From assembly GCA_022560695.1 (NCBI GenBank), contig JADFSP010000009.1, positions 1 to 64,000 on the forward strand: a stretch of DNA of 64,000 bases, read 5' to 3'. The translations under genes and the position numbers were made by a program. Positions 9,950-19,327 of the stretch are shown here, piece by piece. The notes under the pieces are model-generated. The model was not told where the DNA came from. It made no database searches and was given only the letters and a program-made list of their open reading frames with translations. Every line of letters begins with the position of its first letter. The first letter of the stretch is position 1. This DNA is from Pseudomonadota bacterium. Its GTDB lineage: Bacteria; Pseudomonadota; Gammaproteobacteria; Steroidobacterales; Woeseiaceae.

Positions 9950-11838
9950 GATCGACCCGTCGCGATTTGTTCGTTGACCGCGCGATCCGCTGCATCGATC
10001 GCACCGTTAACGTAGGCGTATGCGCTGGCGTCCGAATTTGCGATCGAGATTCGGCCGATCTGCGCGCGACCTTGTATATGCGGGCCGTTATCCGGACTGT
10101 ATTCAGGTGGATCGTAGAGATCGTTGTACTCGTAGGCATAGCCATGTGGCCAGCGGTTGACGGTGATGCCCGCAATATCGCGTTCCGCATCGAATCCACC
10201 GGGCGACAGGGCACCTTCGAGCTGCTCCAGGATCAGGTCCTCGTAGTTGTCGAAACTCATCTCGTACAGACGCTGTCGGCCTCTTTGATGTTGTTGTTTT
10301 TCATTGAGCCCCTGGTCCGGTACCGTCGGTACAAACGACCCGTGCAATATGGTCGGCTGGTCAGGACCTGTCGTAAACCGGTAGCCACCGATGCTGACCG
10401 GGAAGTCGAGGCCGAACGAGTGCATTAGCGACGGTTGTGGCACGTAAACGCTTTGCGTTCCGAGGTTGGCGAACGCATGCCAGTTGCGCACGGCGATGTT
10501 GATGTAGACGAGCGGTACCTTGACGGCGTAATCGATGGCCTCGGCTTGTGCTTCCGGCACCTCCGGGCAGATATGCGGGATCAGCGCATTGTAACAGGCC
10601 AGCACGACATGCCTCGCGCGCACGCGCTCGGGTTTGCCGCCGCGTACATAGGTAACGTCGACGCACTTATGGTCGGCCGAATGCCGCACGTCCACGACGG
10701 TCGCATTCAGGCGAATGCGCGTGCTCGATGTTGCTTGATCAAGTTTCGAGTAGTCGACTTTTTCGGTAACGAGTTCTTCCATGGTTTTGCCGGGTACCGA
10801 CCCCGGTATCAGTTTCCTGACCAGTGCGCGCGCGACCGCAGCATTGCCGTCCGGAAAGTGAAAAATATACGGCTCAGTCTGAGCAAGCCCCTCTTTCCGG
10901 GCGACATCCAGGCCGAGGTGAGCGGTGCCGGGCTGACCGAAACGAAACGCCTCGAGCGCCGAAAGCGCATCCCAACCGACGCCCCAGTAACCCTTGATCG
11001 AGTCACGTAACAGTGTGACAACCTCTTCGTTCATGCCCGCGTTTTTCCTGAGGAAGTCGCTGTAGCTGATCGAGCGCAGCAGCGCCTCTTTTTCACAAAC
11101 ACTCATGCCGGGAAAATAGTCCACTTCATTCTGCACCAGGCCAAGCAGCATGACCTTCGATTCGTCGGCAAGTGGATAGTCCGCGAGCGATGCCTTGATC
11201 GTCGCGGGATCGGGAGCACCTCGATAGTCACCCAATATGTTCGCAATCGTCGCGTTACGTCCGTAGTGCTCACGACTAAAATAGATCGACGGCCGTAGTT
11301 CACGCCGTTCGAAATATTGCCGATCGAAATAATCGTAGAAACGTTCAGTTTCGATGCCCACATCTTCGAGTAATCCACCTGCAGCATCCGAGTACGAACT
11401 TGGTGTGTCAATCGACTGGCTGCCACCATATCCAATCAACTTCCTGCCATCGACATCGAATTCGTTACGCTTGGCGTGCCCGCCGAAATCATCGTGATTA
11501 TCGAGCACAAGTATGTTCTTGTCCGCCCCCACCCGGTCCTGGTAAAAGTGAGCGGCCGCCAGGCCAGATAGTCCACCACCGACGACAACGAGATCATAGG
11601 TCGCATCGTTGAGTTTATTCGGATATCCGAACTTCGCCCCTGACAAGGCTACGGCATGTGCAATCTCGAAGGAGCCAACGTGGCTGCCGCGCAATCCCGT
11701 CAGGGACGGCGGATAGTAAGCGGACTTGCCGCCCTGCATGGCGAGGACTTCGAATGGCGACAGCGACGTGCCCGCGGCCAGGCTCAGTGCGACGCCCCCC
11801 AGGAAATCACGACGGTTGATGTTGAGCTTATTGTGCAT
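9946..11838 (-). CDS. Tat-exported FAD-dependent dehydrogenase, spermidine dehydrogenase-like
   Basis: 630 residues. A twin-arginine signal (NRRDFLGG, residues 8-15) precedes a hydrophobic stretch, so the folded flavoprotein is exported to the periplasm. The FAD-binding Rossmann motif VVVGGGLSGLAAAHFYQ is at about 84-100, followed by HDDFGGHAKRNEF. Length, Tat signal and the GYGGSQSID segment resemble SpdH-type spermidine dehydrogenases, which oxidise polyamines. The assignment to that exact substrate is by resemblance only. It overlaps the symporter gene upstream (11 bases) and the NhaC-type gene downstream (4 bases), so the three proteins probably serve one pathway. Confidence 0.75.
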   Translation of the reverse strand: MHNKLNINRRDFLGGVALSLAAGTSLSPFEVLAMQGGKSAYYPPSLTGLRGSHVGSFEIAHAVALSGAKFGYPNKLNDATYDLVVVGGGLSGLAAAHFYQDRVGADKNILVLDNHDDFGGHAKRNEFDVDGRKLIGYGGSQSIDTPSSYSDAAGGLLEDVGIETERFYDYFDRQYFERRELRPSIYFSREHYGRNATIANILGDYRGAPDPATIKASLADYPLADESKVMLLGLVQNEVDYFPGMSVCEKEALLRSISYSDFLRKNAGMNEEVVTLLRDSIKGYWGVGWDALSALEAFRFGQPGTAHLGLDVARKEGLAQTEPYIFHFPDGNAAVARALVRKLIPGSVPGKTMEELVTEKVDYSKLDQATSSTRIRLNATVVDVRHSADHKCVDVTYVRGGKPERVRARHVVLACYNALIPHICPEVPEAQAEAIDYAVKVPLVYINIAVRNWHAFANLGTQSVYVPQPSLMHSFGLDFPVSIGGYRFTTGPDQPTILHGSFVPTVPDQGLNEKQQHQRGRQRLYEMSFDNYEDLILEQLEGALSPGGFDAERDIAGITVNRWPHGYAYEYNDLYDPPEYSPDNGPHIQGRAQIGRISIANSDASAYAYVNGAIDAADRAVNEQIATGRS

Positions 11839-13255
11839 GCACTGATTTGGTCATTCTGCTGACCACGAGGGTTGTCACGAGACCAACAAAGAATCCGGGA
11901 ATGGCTTCATACAGGTCGTAGACGTGCTCCTTGATCGCGAGAACCCAGATCACGCTCGTCACAAAGCCACCAAGCATGCCGGCGGCAACTCCGGCACCCG
12001 TCGTTTTCTCGTCGTACAGCAAAGCCAGCATGACCGGGCCAAACGCGGCGCCGAGTCCCGACCAGGCGAACAGCACGAACCAGAATATGAACTTCGCCTC
12101 TGGTATCGCAAATCCGATGCCGATGATGCCGATCAATATGGTCACCACCTTGCCGTAATCCGCCAGGTCCGAGTCGCTCTTGTCGCTGCCGAGAATTTTC
12201 TGCATCGTGTCGCGCACGATCGCACTCGATGCGAGCAGCAACAGCGAATCGACCGTGGACATGATTGCCGCCAACACGACGACAAGCAGCAGGCCCGACA
12301 CCAACGGGGAAAACAGCTCATTGGACAGCTTCGGAAAAATAGTTTCGCTGTCCTCCAGTCCGGGAAACAGCGCCCGCCCGGCAATGCCGGCCGTGACTGC
12401 GCCGATCGTAAAAAACAGCAGCACAATGATCGACACGATACGTGCTTTCTTGAGTTCGACATCGTCGCGTGCCGACATGAAACGCACAAGAAGCTGCGGC
12501 ACGCCGAGAAATGGCAGGCCGATCCCGACAAAACTTGCGATGGCGATCCAGCCCGAAAGTCCGTCGCTGGTCACTGCCCACATATCGAGCAATGCGGGAT
12601 CCTGGGCGGTTAACGTCGCGGTAATCTGTTCCCAGCCGCCGGCGGCCTGAATCGCGGTGACCGGCACGACGATGAGCCCGGCGAGCATCAACAGTCCCTG
12701 CACGACGTCGGTATAGGACACCGCTTTGTATCCGCCAACGAACGTGTAAGCAATGATGATGATCCCGCCGATGACGACGCCGGTCCGGTAGTCCATGCCG
12801 ACAAAACCCGACAGCGCCTTCCCTGACGCGACCATTTGCGCCGTAACGTAGGTCGTGACCATGACCAGGATGATTGCAACGGCGATGCCGCGAATGATGT
12901 GCCGGGAGTCGTCGAAGCGTGCCGCAAGTACGTCCGGAACCGTTATCGAGTCCGTTGTGTCGCTCAGGCGCTTCAGGCGCCGCGATATCAGGCCCCACGA
13001 CAGCGCGATGCCGATGATTTCGCCTACGACTACCCAGTAGGCCTGGGCCCCGACCGCATAGCCCATGCCGGTCAGGCCAAGTAACAACCAGCCGCTCTCG
13101 CCGGTTGCGTTGGTGCTGAAAGCGACAACCCAATACGGCAGCTTTTTACCTGCAAGGTAGAAGCCCTTGAGCGAGTGTGTTTCCTTGCGGCTCCAGATCG
13201 CGAGTGCCGTAAGCATTGCAAGGTAACCGACGAGTACGGCCACGGTAACTGACAT
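11828..13255 (-). CDS. Sodium:solute symporter (SSS/PutP-like)
   Basis: 475 residues, about 13 membrane segments. The family is indicated by LKGFYLAGKKLPYWVVAFS, TNATGESGWLLLGLTGMGY, and the SSS signature region GGYKAVSYTDVVQGLLML. It is closest in feel to proline symporters (PutP). The ATG at 13255 was chosen over a GTG at 13276 because GGGGGA sits just before it. It is first in the overlapping operon with the Tat flavoenzyme and the NhaC-like protein, suggesting Na+-driven uptake of the enzyme's substrate or product. Substrate is not determined. Confidence 0.88.
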   Translation of the reverse strand: MSVTVAVLVGYLAMLTALAIWSRKETHSLKGFYLAGKKLPYWVVAFSTNATGESGWLLLGLTGMGYAVGAQAYWVVVGEIIGIALSWGLISRRLKRLSDTTDSITVPDVLAARFDDSRHIIRGIAVAIILVMVTTYVTAQMVASGKALSGFVGMDYRTGVVIGGIIIIAYTFVGGYKAVSYTDVVQGLLMLAGLIVVPVTAIQAAGGWEQITATLTAQDPALLDMWAVTSDGLSGWIAIASFVGIGLPFLGVPQLLVRFMSARDDVELKKARIVSIIVLLFFTIGAVTAGIAGRALFPGLEDSETIFPKLSNELFSPLVSGLLLVVVLAAIMSTVDSLLLLASSAIVRDTMQKILGSDKSDSDLADYGKVVTILIGIIGIGFAIPEAKFIFWFVLFAWSGLGAAFGPVMLALLYDEKTTGAGVAAGMLGGFVTSVIWVLAIKEHVYDLYEAIPGFFVGLVTTLVVSRMTKSVHAQ

Positions 13256-13319
13256 GAATCCCCCTTGAATTGACAACGCACACTGCGACCCGGCGCGCCT
13301 GACCGGGCCGTCGCGTTAC

Positions 13320-14063
13320 TCAGGCATCTGCCACAGTATCACGAGTGATACGTCCCGCGATCGTGCCGGCGATGAGTAGAAAAACGCCAATACCGAAGAG
13401 ATACTCCGGCCACGTTCGAAAAATACCGCAGAAGAAAATCAGCCCGATAGTTGCCAGCTGAAACGCATTTATGAACATGCTTTTGCGAATCGTCGCTTTC
13501 GGAAAACGCAAGCGCGAAATCATCATTATCGCAAGCACGAACATAAGTATCGGCAGATACAGTTTCAACGGCATGGAAAACGCGATCTGCTCGTGGGCGA
13601 GCAATACCAGCACGAATGACGACAGCAACCCGCCACCGGCCGCCGTGATTGGCACACCCACATACCAGCCGGAATGCGGTTTCGAACTGGCCAGGTTAAA
13701 TCGCGCAAGCCGCATCGCGCCGGCCAGCACGAAGACGCCGCACGCCGCTGCAAGCACCCAGAATTGGCCGGTGTCGAATTGAATGCCGCCGAGCTGCATG
13801 CCGGCATTGAGCACGAGGACGGAAGGCGCAACGCCGAACGAGACCAGGTCGGCCATCGAGTCGAACTCGGCACCGAAATTCGACGTTGCCTTCAGAAGGC
13901 GCGCCGCAACACCGTCCAACGTGTCGAGAAGGCCACACCAGACGATCAGCCACGCGGCGAATTCGAGATCGCCGAGCTGTGAGTTCACGATCGATGCCAG
14001 GCCAAACAACAAGCTCAGCGAGGTGACGCCGTTGGGAATCGTATAACGAAGGACGTTGTTCAA
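13320..14063 (-). CDS. pssA: CDP-diacylglycerol-serine O-phosphatidyltransferase
   Basis: 247-residue inner-membrane enzyme of the CDP-alcohol phosphatidyltransferase family. The catalytic signature D-x2-DG-x2-AR-x8-G-x3-D-x3-D is intact (D47, D50, G51, A54-R55, G64, D68, D72, within DTLDGVAARLL...FDSMAD), preceded by IPNGVTSLSLLFGL. The length fits the type II (Bacillus-like) PssA that makes phosphatidylserine; a choline-using homologue (Pcs) cannot be fully excluded. Located 64 bases upstream of the symporter operon. Confidence 0.87.
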   Translation of the reverse strand: MNNVLRYTIPNGVTSLSLLFGLASIVNSQLGDLEFAAWLIVWCGLLDTLDGVAARLLKATSNFGAEFDSMADLVSFGVAPSVLVLNAGMQLGGIQFDTGQFWVLAAACGVFVLAGAMRLARFNLASSKPHSGWYVGVPITAAGGGLLSSFVLVLLAHEQIAFSMPLKLYLPILMFVLAIMMISRLRFPKATIRKSMFINAFQLATIGLIFFCGIFRTWPEYLFGIGVFLLIAGTIAGRITRDTVADA

Positions 14064-14309
14064 GTGAGGCGCATGCCTGATGTTGAATGACGTCTCATAT
14101 TCTGCATTCGGCGGCTTTTTTTATCCAGCAGCACCGTGGCCAGCCACCCTTTAGTAACGGCATTCCACGAAAGCAGGCCCGGTCATCATCTGCAGATCCC
14201 GATGGCACTCTCTGGATTGCCACGTCATCCAGGTAGGTGAAAACCCGGATTTACCGCCGTCGACCCGACGCTGCATGATAGGCCGACCGTCAACAAACGG
14301 CTCCCTGTC

Positions 14310-14882
14310 ATGACCACCGATCTCGCCAGTATCCTGAGCGATCTGCGAACTGACCATCGCAACGTCACAATCATGCTGAATCTCCTTGATCGGGAGATCG
14401 CAGAAACCGGTGACCTCAATGAGCCCGATTTCGAGCTGATGCGCGACATCATGCTGTACATGACCGTGTACTCAGATGCGGTACACCACCCGAAAGAGGA
14501 TCTTGTCTATGCGGCGCTGGCGGCGGCGGGCGCGGAATTCGCCGCGGGACTCGAGAACGTGGAAAGCGATCACCGGGATATCGGCGTACTCGGCCGGACT
14601 CTGCGCCATGAGATTGACGCCGTCCTCACTGGCACTGCAGTCGCCCGCGAGCGCGTAATCGAGGACACGCTGGATTACATTCGCCTGCTTCGTCTGCACA
14701 TGTCCTGGGAGGAGGAAGACCTCTTTCTGCGTGCGGATCGCCTCGCTGAGGATGCGGCGTCCGGCCTTGACCTTACATACCTTGACACTCCCGATCCGGT
14801 ATTCGGCTTGCGAACACATCTTGGCTTCAGCAATCTGCTCGCGCACATTCACCGTGCCGCCGACTCCGGCACGACCGGGTGA
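14310..14882 (+). CDS. Hemerythrin HHE-domain protein
   Basis: 190 residues, helical. Iron ligands of the four-helix hemerythrin bundle are in place: H16 (TDHRN), H59/H60 with E63 (HHPKED), H88 (SDHRD) and H130 with E134/E135 (LHMSWEEED). Family members bind a di-iron centre and are used for oxygen or NO sensing, iron-sulfur repair or iron handling. It is alone, divergent from its left neighbour, with 58 residues of unassigned C-terminal tail. No regulatory partner is adjacent. Confidence 0.85.
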   Translation: MTTDLASILSDLRTDHRNVTIMLNLLDREIAETGDLNEPDFELMRDIMLYMTVYSDAVHHPKEDLVYAALAAAGAEFAAGLENVESDHRDIGVLGRTLRHEIDAVLTGTAVARERVIEDTLDYIRLLRLHMSWEEEDLFLRADRLAEDAASGLDLTYLDTPDPVFGLRTHLGFSNLLAHIHRAADSGTTG

Positions 14883-14922
14883 ACCTCTGACTGATTATCC
14901 CTCGGCTGCACGCTGGCCGATA

Positions 14923-16179
14923 TCAGAAGTAATAGGCAAGCTGAGCAAATATACCGGCGCCGCTCGATAAAAAGAGGCCGTCGATGCCGCTGGCGATGCC
15001 GCCGAACTCGGTGCCGTTTCTGCCGAGCGGCACATTGAGACTGCCGAGAAACACGACGTTGTCGGACAAACTGTACTGAGTGATCCACTGCATCAGTGCA
15101 CTGCTGTCGTCCAGGTTCGCAAACACGGTAGGAGTCAGGCGCCAAAGCGCCGACAGCTCAATCGACACGCTGCCCGCCATATAATTTCGGCCCAGCGTGA
15201 ATAACTGATCTCTGGACAGGTAAGCAATCAGGTCGGCGTTTGTTGCCAGGCTGAGGAGGTCGTATCGGCCGGCGCGCTGACCGAAACCGTTGAAGTAATA
15301 TTCGAACGCACCGCTGACGTTCTTGCCGGCCCAGGTCCACGAGTAACTCAGATTTGTAACGACCTGGATGCGAGTGTGGTTGACTGTATCGGTAACGACA
15401 ACGTCACCACGCCAAATGGCGCCACCAAAGCTGCGCACGCTGCCAATCGCGAGCACGGTATCATCGTAGTTTTTGGCAATCAGCACATCGTATTCGGTTT
15501 CACCGAAAATACCGTGGTACTTGAGCGCGAGCGCACTTGCGCCGGCGTCAACATCACCGCCGACCAAACCGCGTCGAACGACCGCGGCCGCCTGTACGTC
15601 GTCTCCATTGTCTCGAAGGTATTGCACGTACAGCATGTCGTCGCCAGGCTTGTATTCGGTGTCGATCGCTGCGGGGTCGAACGGATTGACGAGATCCATC
15701 GGCGTAAAGAACAGCCCGTTGCCCCAGGACACGGCCTGCCGGCCAAGGCGTACGACCGTCTTTTCGCTCGAGTAACCGGCCCAAATGCGATCGAGCCTGT
15801 GCAGCCAGGCGCTCCTTCCCCTGTCGTGCATGACTTTCGTGAGATCGAACAGGCGCCGCTTGTCCTCGGGAAAACGGCGTACGAAAATTTCGCCGCCAGG
15901 CGGCAGGTCCCTCGTGTATTCGATGCGACCACCGTACAAGCCGAACAACTGGTATGCCGCATTGAACGTCCACCGGCCGCGCCTCGCCGTCCAGTTCAGC
16001 CGCAGGTCTCCCTCGACATCGATGGCGCTTGCCCCCGCAACCTCTCGAAATGCGCTGTCGGCGGGAAACGTCGTGCCGATCGCCCGCAGTTTCGTATGTC
16101 CGCCCAGATCGTGTCCTTCGTCGGCCACGGCCACTGCGGCTGATATAAGGAGTAGCAAAGTCCCTAGTCTACGAGGCAT
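14923..16179 (-). CDS. Outer-membrane beta-barrel protein of the export operon
   Basis: 418 residues. The ATG at 16179 is preferred to an upstream TTG because it begins a clean signal peptide ([19 protein letters not shown]). The rest is rich in alternating strands (RLNWTARRGRWTFNAAYQLF, RLGRQAVSWGNGLFF) and ends with phenylalanine (AQLAYYF), the usual barrel-end signal. Similar in style to DUF1302-like porin proteins. The start overlaps the ATPase gene by 11 bases, so it is probably the outer-membrane exit of the ABC system upstream. Substrate unknown. Confidence 0.72.
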   Translation of the reverse strand: MPRRLGTLLLLISAAVAVADEGHDLGGHTKLRAIGTTFPADSAFREVAGASAIDVEGDLRLNWTARRGRWTFNAAYQLFGLYGGRIEYTRDLPPGGEIFVRRFPEDKRRLFDLTKVMHDRGRSAWLHRLDRIWAGYSSEKTVVRLGRQAVSWGNGLFFTPMDLVNPFDPAAIDTEYKPGDDMLYVQYLRDNGDDVQAAAVVRRGLVGGDVDAGASALALKYHGIFGETEYDVLIAKNYDDTVLAIGSVRSFGGAIWRGDVVVTDTVNHTRIQVVTNLSYSWTWAGKNVSGAFEYYFNGFGQRAGRYDLLSLATNADLIAYLSRDQLFTLGRNYMAGSVSIELSALWRLTPTVFANLDDSSALMQWITQYSLSDNVVFLGSLNVPLGRNGTEFGGIASGIDGLFLSSGAGIFAQLAYYF

Positions 16180-16861
16180 GCTGCTCGATATCGTCAACGA
16201 TGCGCCCGTCTAGCATACGAATCAGCCGCTTTGCGTATCCCATCACGCGTTGATCGTGCGTCGCGATAATGAATGTCGTCTTGTGATGGCGATTGAGCTC
16301 GGCGAACAGCCCCATAAGCCCGTCCGAAGTCTTTGAATCGAGGTTCGCCGTAGGTTCGTCGGCAAGGACCAGGGCGGGCCGGGAGACAATGGCGCGGGCA
16401 ACCGCGACGCGCTGCTGCTGCCCGCCGGACATCTGGGCCGGACGTCGATCCTCGAGGCCCGCGAGGCCCACCTCTTCGAGTATCTCGGTCGACCGGATCC
16501 GGCGCTCGGTCGCCGCCACGCCCTGAACCTGCATGACGAATTCGACGTTCTCGCGCGCACTGAGCACGGGAATCAGGTTGAAAGCCTGGAACACAAAACC
16601 GATGCGACTGAGGCGCAGCTCGGCCAGTTCGCCCTTGCCCAGGTTGTCGATCCTCTGTCCGGCAATATAGACCTCACCGCGGTCCGGCTTGTCGAGCCCG
16701 CCGATTGCGTTGAGCAGCGTTGTCTTGCCACCGCCCGACGGTGCCGACAGGCAGACAAAGCCACCCTCGGCAATGTCGATGCTGACATGATCCAGGGCCT
16801 TGACGTCCTGATCGCCCTGCCGGTAGGTCTTGCACAAATCCACGCAACGTACGGCTGTCAT
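16169..16861 (-). CDS. ABC transporter ATP-binding subunit, LolD/MacB type
   Basis: 230 residues after choosing the ATG at 16861, which overlaps the permease stop by one base (TGATG). Walker A is APSGGGKTT, the signature is [14 protein letters not shown], and Walker B is [15 protein letters not shown], all typical of the LolD/MacB/FtsE branch. It powers the two FtsX-like permeases encoded immediately upstream. In this branch ATP hydrolysis drives mechanical extraction of lipids or lipoproteins from the inner membrane, not transport through a channel. Confidence 0.93.
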   Translation of the reverse strand: MTAVRCVDLCKTYRQGDQDVKALDHVSIDIAEGGFVCLSAPSGGGKTTLLNAIGGLDKPDRGEVYIAGQRIDNLGKGELAELRLSRIGFVFQAFNLIPVLSARENVEFVMQVQGVAATERRIRSTEILEEVGLAGLEDRRPAQMSGGQQQRVAVARAIVSRPALVLADEPTANLDSKTSDGLMGLFAELNRHHKTTFIIATHDQRVMGYAKRLIRMLDGRIVDDIEQHAS

Positions 16862-18093
16862 CAATAAACCTTCGTTATGGCTTCGATCGGCGCGTAGCGT
16901 GAAGCGCGCCACGCCGGAGACAGGCTCGCAAGAAACCCGAGTACGAGTACGATGACGTTCGCGAGGACGACGTCCTCGAGCCGCAATTGCGGGTACAGGA
17001 TGCTCGACACGCCCATCATCTCCATACCCTTGGCGACTGCTGAAATGTCGATGCCACTTTGCAATGGCACGATCGTCGCCCATGCAAGCAGATCACCGAT
17101 GGCCAGGCCGATAATCAGGAGCAGCATCGATTCGATGATGATCTGGCCGAGAATATTGACAGGCTTCATGCCGAGCGCCAGCATGAGTCCGATCTCGCGA
17201 ACGCGTTCGAAGACGGCCATGACCAGCGTGTTGACGAGACCGAATGAGAGTGCCAGAAAAATGACGATCACCCAGATCAGAACAAAACCGTCCATGACCT
17301 TGAGCATCGCCCCGAGATAGGTATTGAGCTCGAACCAGCGGCTCACTTCAACGTCGTCATTGACCCGGTCACGCACCTTTTTGTAGACCGGCTCGACGTC
17401 CCGGTAATCGTCACCAAGAACGACAATCTCGGTCACACGATCGCCAACCCGCAGCATTTTCTGAAGCGTCGCCTTACCGGCAAATACGTACGTTTCCTCG
17501 AACGACTCCATGTTGGCGTGGAACACACCGACAACACGAAAACCACGATCCGCGATGTCGTTGTCCGGGTCCTGGCTCATCAGAACGATGCGTTTGCCGA
17601 CACCGGTATCCAGCGTGTCAGCAAGTTTTTTCCCGATGACGACGCCCGAGTCCTCTGCATCCTTCAGGAACCGTCCTTCGACATCGTCGTATGACACGAA
17701 TGACAGTTCGCGCTCGCGGGCGGGGTCGATGCCGAGCAACGTCACGCCGCGCGATTCGCGCTCGCTCATAATTACGGCAGGCACCTTGATGCGGCTCGCC
17801 CACGCCTTGAATCCGGCGCCCTCGAACGTCTGTGTGATGTCGCTGTCCGATGCGGGCAACAGGTTGTTGATGTTCGGGTCATCCCGATAGGCAGGGTGGT
17901 GCACCTGCACATGTCCCGGCAGCGCACTGATGCCGTCCTTGATCATCTCGTTGACCATTCCCCGCGTCAGCGCAGTCATGAAAATCATCGCCCAGACACC
18001 GACGCTGATTGCTCCGAGCATGATGATCGTGCGCCGATGATTGCGCCAAAGATTGCGTCGCGCCAGCAGGGCCAGGACAGCGAGCGTGCGCAT
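16861..18093 (-). CDS. FtsX/MacB-like ABC permease (second of two)
   Basis: 410 residues: an N-terminal membrane segment (TIIMLGAISVGVWAMIFMTAL), a large periplasmic domain (MacB_PCD-like, about 45-280), and three C-terminal segments (LIWVIVIFLALSFGLVNTLVM, IGLAIGDLLAWATIVP, ANVIVLVLGFLASLSPAWRA) with the family's FERVREIGLMLALG motif. Overlaps its neighbours on both sides by one base. Pairs with the other permease as a LolC/LolE-like heterodimer. Confidence 0.9.
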   Translation of the reverse strand: MRTLAVLALLARRNLWRNHRRTIIMLGAISVGVWAMIFMTALTRGMVNEMIKDGISALPGHVQVHHPAYRDDPNINNLLPASDSDITQTFEGAGFKAWASRIKVPAVIMSERESRGVTLLGIDPARERELSFVSYDDVEGRFLKDAEDSGVVIGKKLADTLDTGVGKRIVLMSQDPDNDIADRGFRVVGVFHANMESFEETYVFAGKATLQKMLRVGDRVTEIVVLGDDYRDVEPVYKKVRDRVNDDVEVSRWFELNTYLGAMLKVMDGFVLIWVIVIFLALSFGLVNTLVMAVFERVREIGLMLALGMKPVNILGQIIIESMLLLIIGLAIGDLLAWATIVPLQSGIDISAVAKGMEMMGVSSILYPQLRLEDVVLANVIVLVLGFLASLSPAWRASRYAPIEAITKVY

Positions 18094-19322
18094 TACACCG
18101 CCCGCATCGCTTCAACCGGACGCAGCCAGTGAAGGCGCAACGCCGGATACAATGCGGCCAGCAAAGTGAACAGGAAAACGACGATCGGTCCGAGAAACAA
18201 GGTGACACCCGTGACGCGCGGGTGCATGCGCGCGGGCAGGTTGAAATTCGCTGCCATCTCCGCCATCCCGGGGATCGAGAATCCGTGCACGCTGAACCAG
18301 GATGTCAGGATGCCGCCTGCAAGCGCGCCGAAGACGATCCCCATGACGCCCATGATCGCGGTTTCCAGAATGACGAGGCGGCCCATGCGGCCCGGCGTCA
18401 GCCCGAGCGCCATGACGATCCCGAATTCTCGCGTGCGCTCCAGCACAGACATCAACTGCGTGTTGAGCACGCTGAATGCAACCAGAATGACGAGTATGGC
18501 GTACATAAAGAATGCACTGCTCATGTCCGCCTGGATCGCTTGCTTCAGCCCGGGCTGCAACGCATCCCAGTCGTGCACGACGAGATCTTGATCGGTACCA
18601 AGCAGAGACTCGACGCGCCGTTGCAATTCGTGTGCCTCACCGAGTTCGGGCGCGTTGACGACCACCTCGTGACCGGAGCCATCCATATAGAAGATGTCCT
18701 GAAACAGCCGCAGTGGAAGTTCCGCGACATTGCGGTCGATATCCACGATACCGCTTTCGAATATGCCGACGATTTCAACAACCGCCGCGGCGAACGAGCC
18801 GTCTTTTCCACTGCCCAGCAATGTCAGCTCATCTCCGAGCCCGACACGCAGATTGCGTGCCAACACGCTGCCGATGACGACTTCCGGGGCATCACCGCTG
18901 TGCAGAAACCGGCCTTGCCCAATCAACCCCGGGATGCTCGACACCTGCGCCTCAAACTGCGGCTCAACGCCGAACAGCGCAATGCCATAGCTGCGATCCT
19001 CGCTGGACGCGAGTACGAACGCTGTCGCCCGGGCCGCAATCGTGTCGGTTTCAAGTTGCTCCCTGAGCGCCGACGCCAGCGGCACGATGTCAGGAACGGT
19101 CTGGCGCATCTTCTTGTCCTCGATATAGCCAGGAGCCTGAATCTGCATGTGGCCTGTGAATGCCTGTAACGAGTTGTCGATCATGAGCCGGTACATCGCG
19201 AACTGCAGCGATATCATGAAAATCAGGAGCACGTTGGAAAACACCATCGCACCGGTCGTCAAGCAGGTACGCCGCGGTTGCCGCCAGATATTTCTCCATG
19301 CCAGGCGAAGGACGATGTTCAC
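18093..19322 (-). CDS. FtsX/MacB-like ABC permease (first of two)
   Basis: 409 residues starting from GTG. Same layout as its neighbour: an N-terminal segment (GAMVFSNVLLIFMISLQFAM), a periplasmic domain, and three C-terminal segments around AILVILVAFSVLNTQLMSVL, with LERTREFGIVMALGLTPG as the conserved coupling motif. It starts 5 bases after the LolA-like gene ends. Together the operon encodes extraction (permeases, ATPase), periplasmic carriage (LolA-like) and an outer-membrane step. Confidence 0.9.
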   Translation of the reverse strand: MNIVLRLAWRNIWRQPRRTCLTTGAMVFSNVLLIFMISLQFAMYRLMIDNSLQAFTGHMQIQAPGYIEDKKMRQTVPDIVPLASALREQLETDTIAARATAFVLASSEDRSYGIALFGVEPQFEAQVSSIPGLIGQGRFLHSGDAPEVVIGSVLARNLRVGLGDELTLLGSGKDGSFAAAVVEIVGIFESGIVDIDRNVAELPLRLFQDIFYMDGSGHEVVVNAPELGEAHELQRRVESLLGTDQDLVVHDWDALQPGLKQAIQADMSSAFFMYAILVILVAFSVLNTQLMSVLERTREFGIVMALGLTPGRMGRLVILETAIMGVMGIVFGALAGGILTSWFSVHGFSIPGMAEMAANFNLPARMHPRVTGVTLFLGPIVVFLFTLLAALYPALRLHWLRPVEAMRAV

Positions 19323-19327
19323 GACAT

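Noticed and set aside
13277..13319. GC-rich hairpin between pssA and the symporter gene as a terminator
   Set aside because: Stem is short and no T-run follows; may just be overlapping GC-rich sequence.
16169..17083. Longer N-terminus of the LolD-like ATPase
   Set aside because: Would lie within the permease gene; ATG 16861 overlaps its stop in the usual TGATG way.
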